Part shown: one piece after another, positions 62,644 through 64,000 of the stretch
Position numbering within the stretch: the stretch's first letter is position 1
Layout: each line of letters begins with the position of its first letter
Program-made: the position numbers and the translations under genes
Notes under the pieces: model-generated
What the model saw: the letters and a program-made list of their open reading frames with translations, nothing else
Told to the model about the DNA's origin: nothing
The model's database searches: none
Source of the DNA: an uncultured Bacteroidota bacterium
GTDB taxonomy: Bacteria; Bacteroidota; Bacteroidia; Bacteroidales; P3
Direction of reading: 5' to 3'
NCBI GenBank assembly: GCA_902788805.1
Contig: CADALO010000007.1
Span: forward strand, 128,552-192,551
DNA: 64,000 bases

Positions 62644-63813
62644 ATGAAGCAGCGGCGAATTATACTATCCGTAACCAACGACCTCGTCACCGACCAGCGT
62701 GTGCACCGCTCGTGTACAGCACTCAGCGAGGCGGGCTATGACGTTACTCTCGTTGGTCGGCGGCTACCCGACAGCGTTCCTGTCGAGCGACCCTACAAAA
62801 CCGTCCGTATGCGCCTGTTGTTCAGGAAGAAAGCTGTGTTCTATGCCGAGTACAACCTGAGACTATTCCTGCGGCTGCTCTTTTCGCCCACCGATGCTTT
62901 CTATGCCAACGACACCGACTCCCTGCCGGCAAACTATCTGGCTGCCGTTCTGCGTCGCAAGCCGCTCTTTTTCGATGCCCACGAGATGTTCCCTGAGGTG
63001 CCTGAACTTGTCGGACGGCCCAGGGTGAAGCGTTTTTGGACACGTATCGAGGACCGCATTTTTCCGCGTCTCTGCCTTCCGCATAGGGCTGCCGTGACCG
63101 TATGCCAGTCGATAGCCGACATCTACCGTAAGCGTTATGGCTTGAATATGAGGGTTGTGCGCAATGTTCCGATGTCATTCCCAAAGCATAATGATGCAGC
63201 TTCGCAAATCATCGCTACGCTGCCCGAGGACAAGAGACTTCTCCTTTATCAGGGTGCCGTGAATGTTGGCCGAGGCATAGAGTGGGTTATGGCGGCAATG
63301 CCTTATCTGCCGGGGTGTCATCTGGTTATAGCCGGGGTAGGGGACACCTACCTTCAGCTGAAAGCCGAGGCTGCCAAACAAGGACTGAAGAACGTCACGT
63401 TCCTTGGCCGCGTCGAGCCAGCCACGCTCCACGGCCTAACCGCCGCTGCGTCGCTGGGGCTGTCGCTGCTTGAGAATCGTGGCCTCAACTACTATTATTC
63501 GCTACCCAACCGTATTGCCGACTTTGTGCAGTCGGAGGTGCCGGTTCTTGCCACCGATTTCCCTGAGATAAGGCGTGTCGTTGAGACTTATGGAATAGGC
63601 ACGCTTGTAGAGCCTGCTCCGTTCGACGTTGCTACACAGCATTCTACGCCTCCCGATCCGCAACGTATGGCTCAGATAATTCGCGACACGCTGGCTGAAT
63701 GGGATTCGCTGAACCCCGACGAGCACCACCACCGTTTCGCTTTGGCTGCCGCCGATTTGACTTGGGAAAACGACAAAAAAACACTTCTTTCGCAAGTTGA
63801 CACAATTTTTTAG
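62644..63813 (+). CDS. Glycosyltransferase (GT4-like)
   Basis: A 389-aa GT-B-fold glycosyltransferase. The N-terminal part has IILSVTNDLVTDQRVHR and FYANDTDSLPANYLAAVLRRKPLFFDAHEMFPEVP, typical of GT4 family proteins acting on envelope polysaccharides. The C-terminal part has LLYQGAVNVGRGIEWV and FLGRVEPATLHGLTAAASLGLSLLENRGLNYYYSLPNRIAD, with the sugar-nucleotide-binding region near residues 270-310. The ATG at 62644 is chosen because a -7 element lies at 62578-62586. The gene stands alone; the acceptor is unknown. Confidence 0.9.
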   Translation: MKQRRIILSVTNDLVTDQRVHRSCTALSEAGYDVTLVGRRLPDSVPVERPYKTVRMRLLFRKKAVFYAEYNLRLFLRLLFSPTDAFYANDTDSLPANYLAAVLRRKPLFFDAHEMFPEVPELVGRPRVKRFWTRIEDRIFPRLCLPHRAAVTVCQSIADIYRKRYGLNMRVVRNVPMSFPKHNDAASQIIATLPEDKRLLLYQGAVNVGRGIEWVMAAMPYLPGCHLVIAGVGDTYLQLKAEAAKQGLKNVTFLGRVEPATLHGLTAAASLGLSLLENRGLNYYYSLPNRIADFVQSEVPVLATDFPEIRRVVETYGIGTLVEPAPFDVATQHSTPPDPQRMAQIIRDTLAEWDSLNPDEHHHRFALAAADLTWENDKKTLLSQVDTIF

Positions 63814-63895
63814 CCAATTACAAGTTTTTGTCTTGTGAAACTCGAATAAATCGAATCTGTATTTTAATATCAATTAATACTTTAACAGTCATACA

Positions 63896-64000
63896 ATGCT
63901 TTATAACATTTTCGCAATCATCTATATTTTAGGCCCTTTTGTGGGATTGTATTTCATTTTCCGCAAGGTTGGCATTGCTCCGTGGAAGGCTCTGATACCT
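63896..64000 (+). CDS. N-terminus of a membrane protein, probably signal peptidase I (3' end outside window)
   Basis: Only 35 codons are visible. They encode a hydrophobic helix (LYNIFAIIYILGPFVGLYFI) followed by FRKVGIAPWKALIP. A helix followed by a K/A-G-x-x-W-x-A-x-P segment is the usual start of the DUF5684-type N-terminal region that precedes the signal peptidase I domain in many Bacteroidota. The catalytic Ser-Lys part is outside the window, so the call is tentative; another DUF5684 membrane protein is possible. The ATG lies 82 bp after the glycosyltransferase stop. Confidence 0.5.
   Translation, partial: MLYNIFAIIYILGPFVGLYFIFRKVGIAPWKALIP

Overview
The window looks like a chromosomal segment of a member of the order Bacteroidales (Bacteroidota). 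The reasons are two secreted peptidases with C-terminal type IX secretion (Por) sorting domains, an Omp28-like lipoprotein, outer-membrane families typical of this phylum, start sites without Shine-Dalgarno sequences, and promoter -7 elements of the Bacteroidota form TAnnTTTG in front of several genes. No rRNA, tRNA, CRISPR array, transposase or prophage gene was seen. Most genes are housekeeping.

Layout. 1-5743 (+): end of lipoamide dehydrogenase, an unrecognised protein, an M23 peptidase, ispH, recF and a DUF721/DciA-like gene. 5751-15769 (-): comEC, an M20 dipeptidase, a TPR lipoprotein, a C10 (streptopain-like) peptidase, a D-2-hydroxyacid dehydrogenase, a flavin reductase and dnaA. 15770-16603: AT-rich gap with a DnaA box. 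16604-20677 (+): serC and serA with a four-helix-bundle gene between them, then an ATP-grasp-like protein and mntP. 20667-39105 (-): an endonuclease/phosphatase-fold protein, a HAD phosphatase, a tlpA-DUF6029-omp28-MATE operon, a six-gene operon (polyprenyl synthase, thioesterase, dapA, unknown, rnhB, membrane protein), an S8 peptidase, a YfhO protein and a 7TM-HD phosphodiesterase. 39953-48621 (+): groES-groL, a large TPR protein, an outer-membrane protein and folC. 48830-52301 (-): an AT-rich three-gene cassette, an AAA+ ATPase with membrane helices and FtsK-gamma-like and TerB-like segments, a TerB-like protein and a voltage-gated K+ channel. 53124-59530 (+): parC, a glycosyltransferase, hflX and a retropepsin-like PDZ protease. 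59611-61941 (-): topA. 62644-64000 (+): a glycosyltransferase and the start of a probable signal peptidase I.

The most unusual content is in two places. First, the three-gene cassette stands out from its neighbours in base composition and has a gene mix (AAA+/TerB plus ion channel) that suggests a stress or defence module; its function is not known from the sequence. Second, the intergenic DNA is full of short structured repeats. Four hairpins of about 104-123 bp share the terminal motif ACACTGGTYGT and carry tandem units spaced exactly 11 bp apart in each arm. An 18-copy octamer array lies upstream of the YfhO gene. A short GGAGCGCAG palindrome sits 6-9 nt after three different stop codons. 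Purine-rich repeats follow stop codons, and G-poor repeats precede start codons. Some of these repeats run into coding sequence: the C-termini of RecF and IspH, an internal loop of the YfhO protein, and FolC.

All calls come from reading the sequence. Family names are from memory of the families and were not checked by database search.
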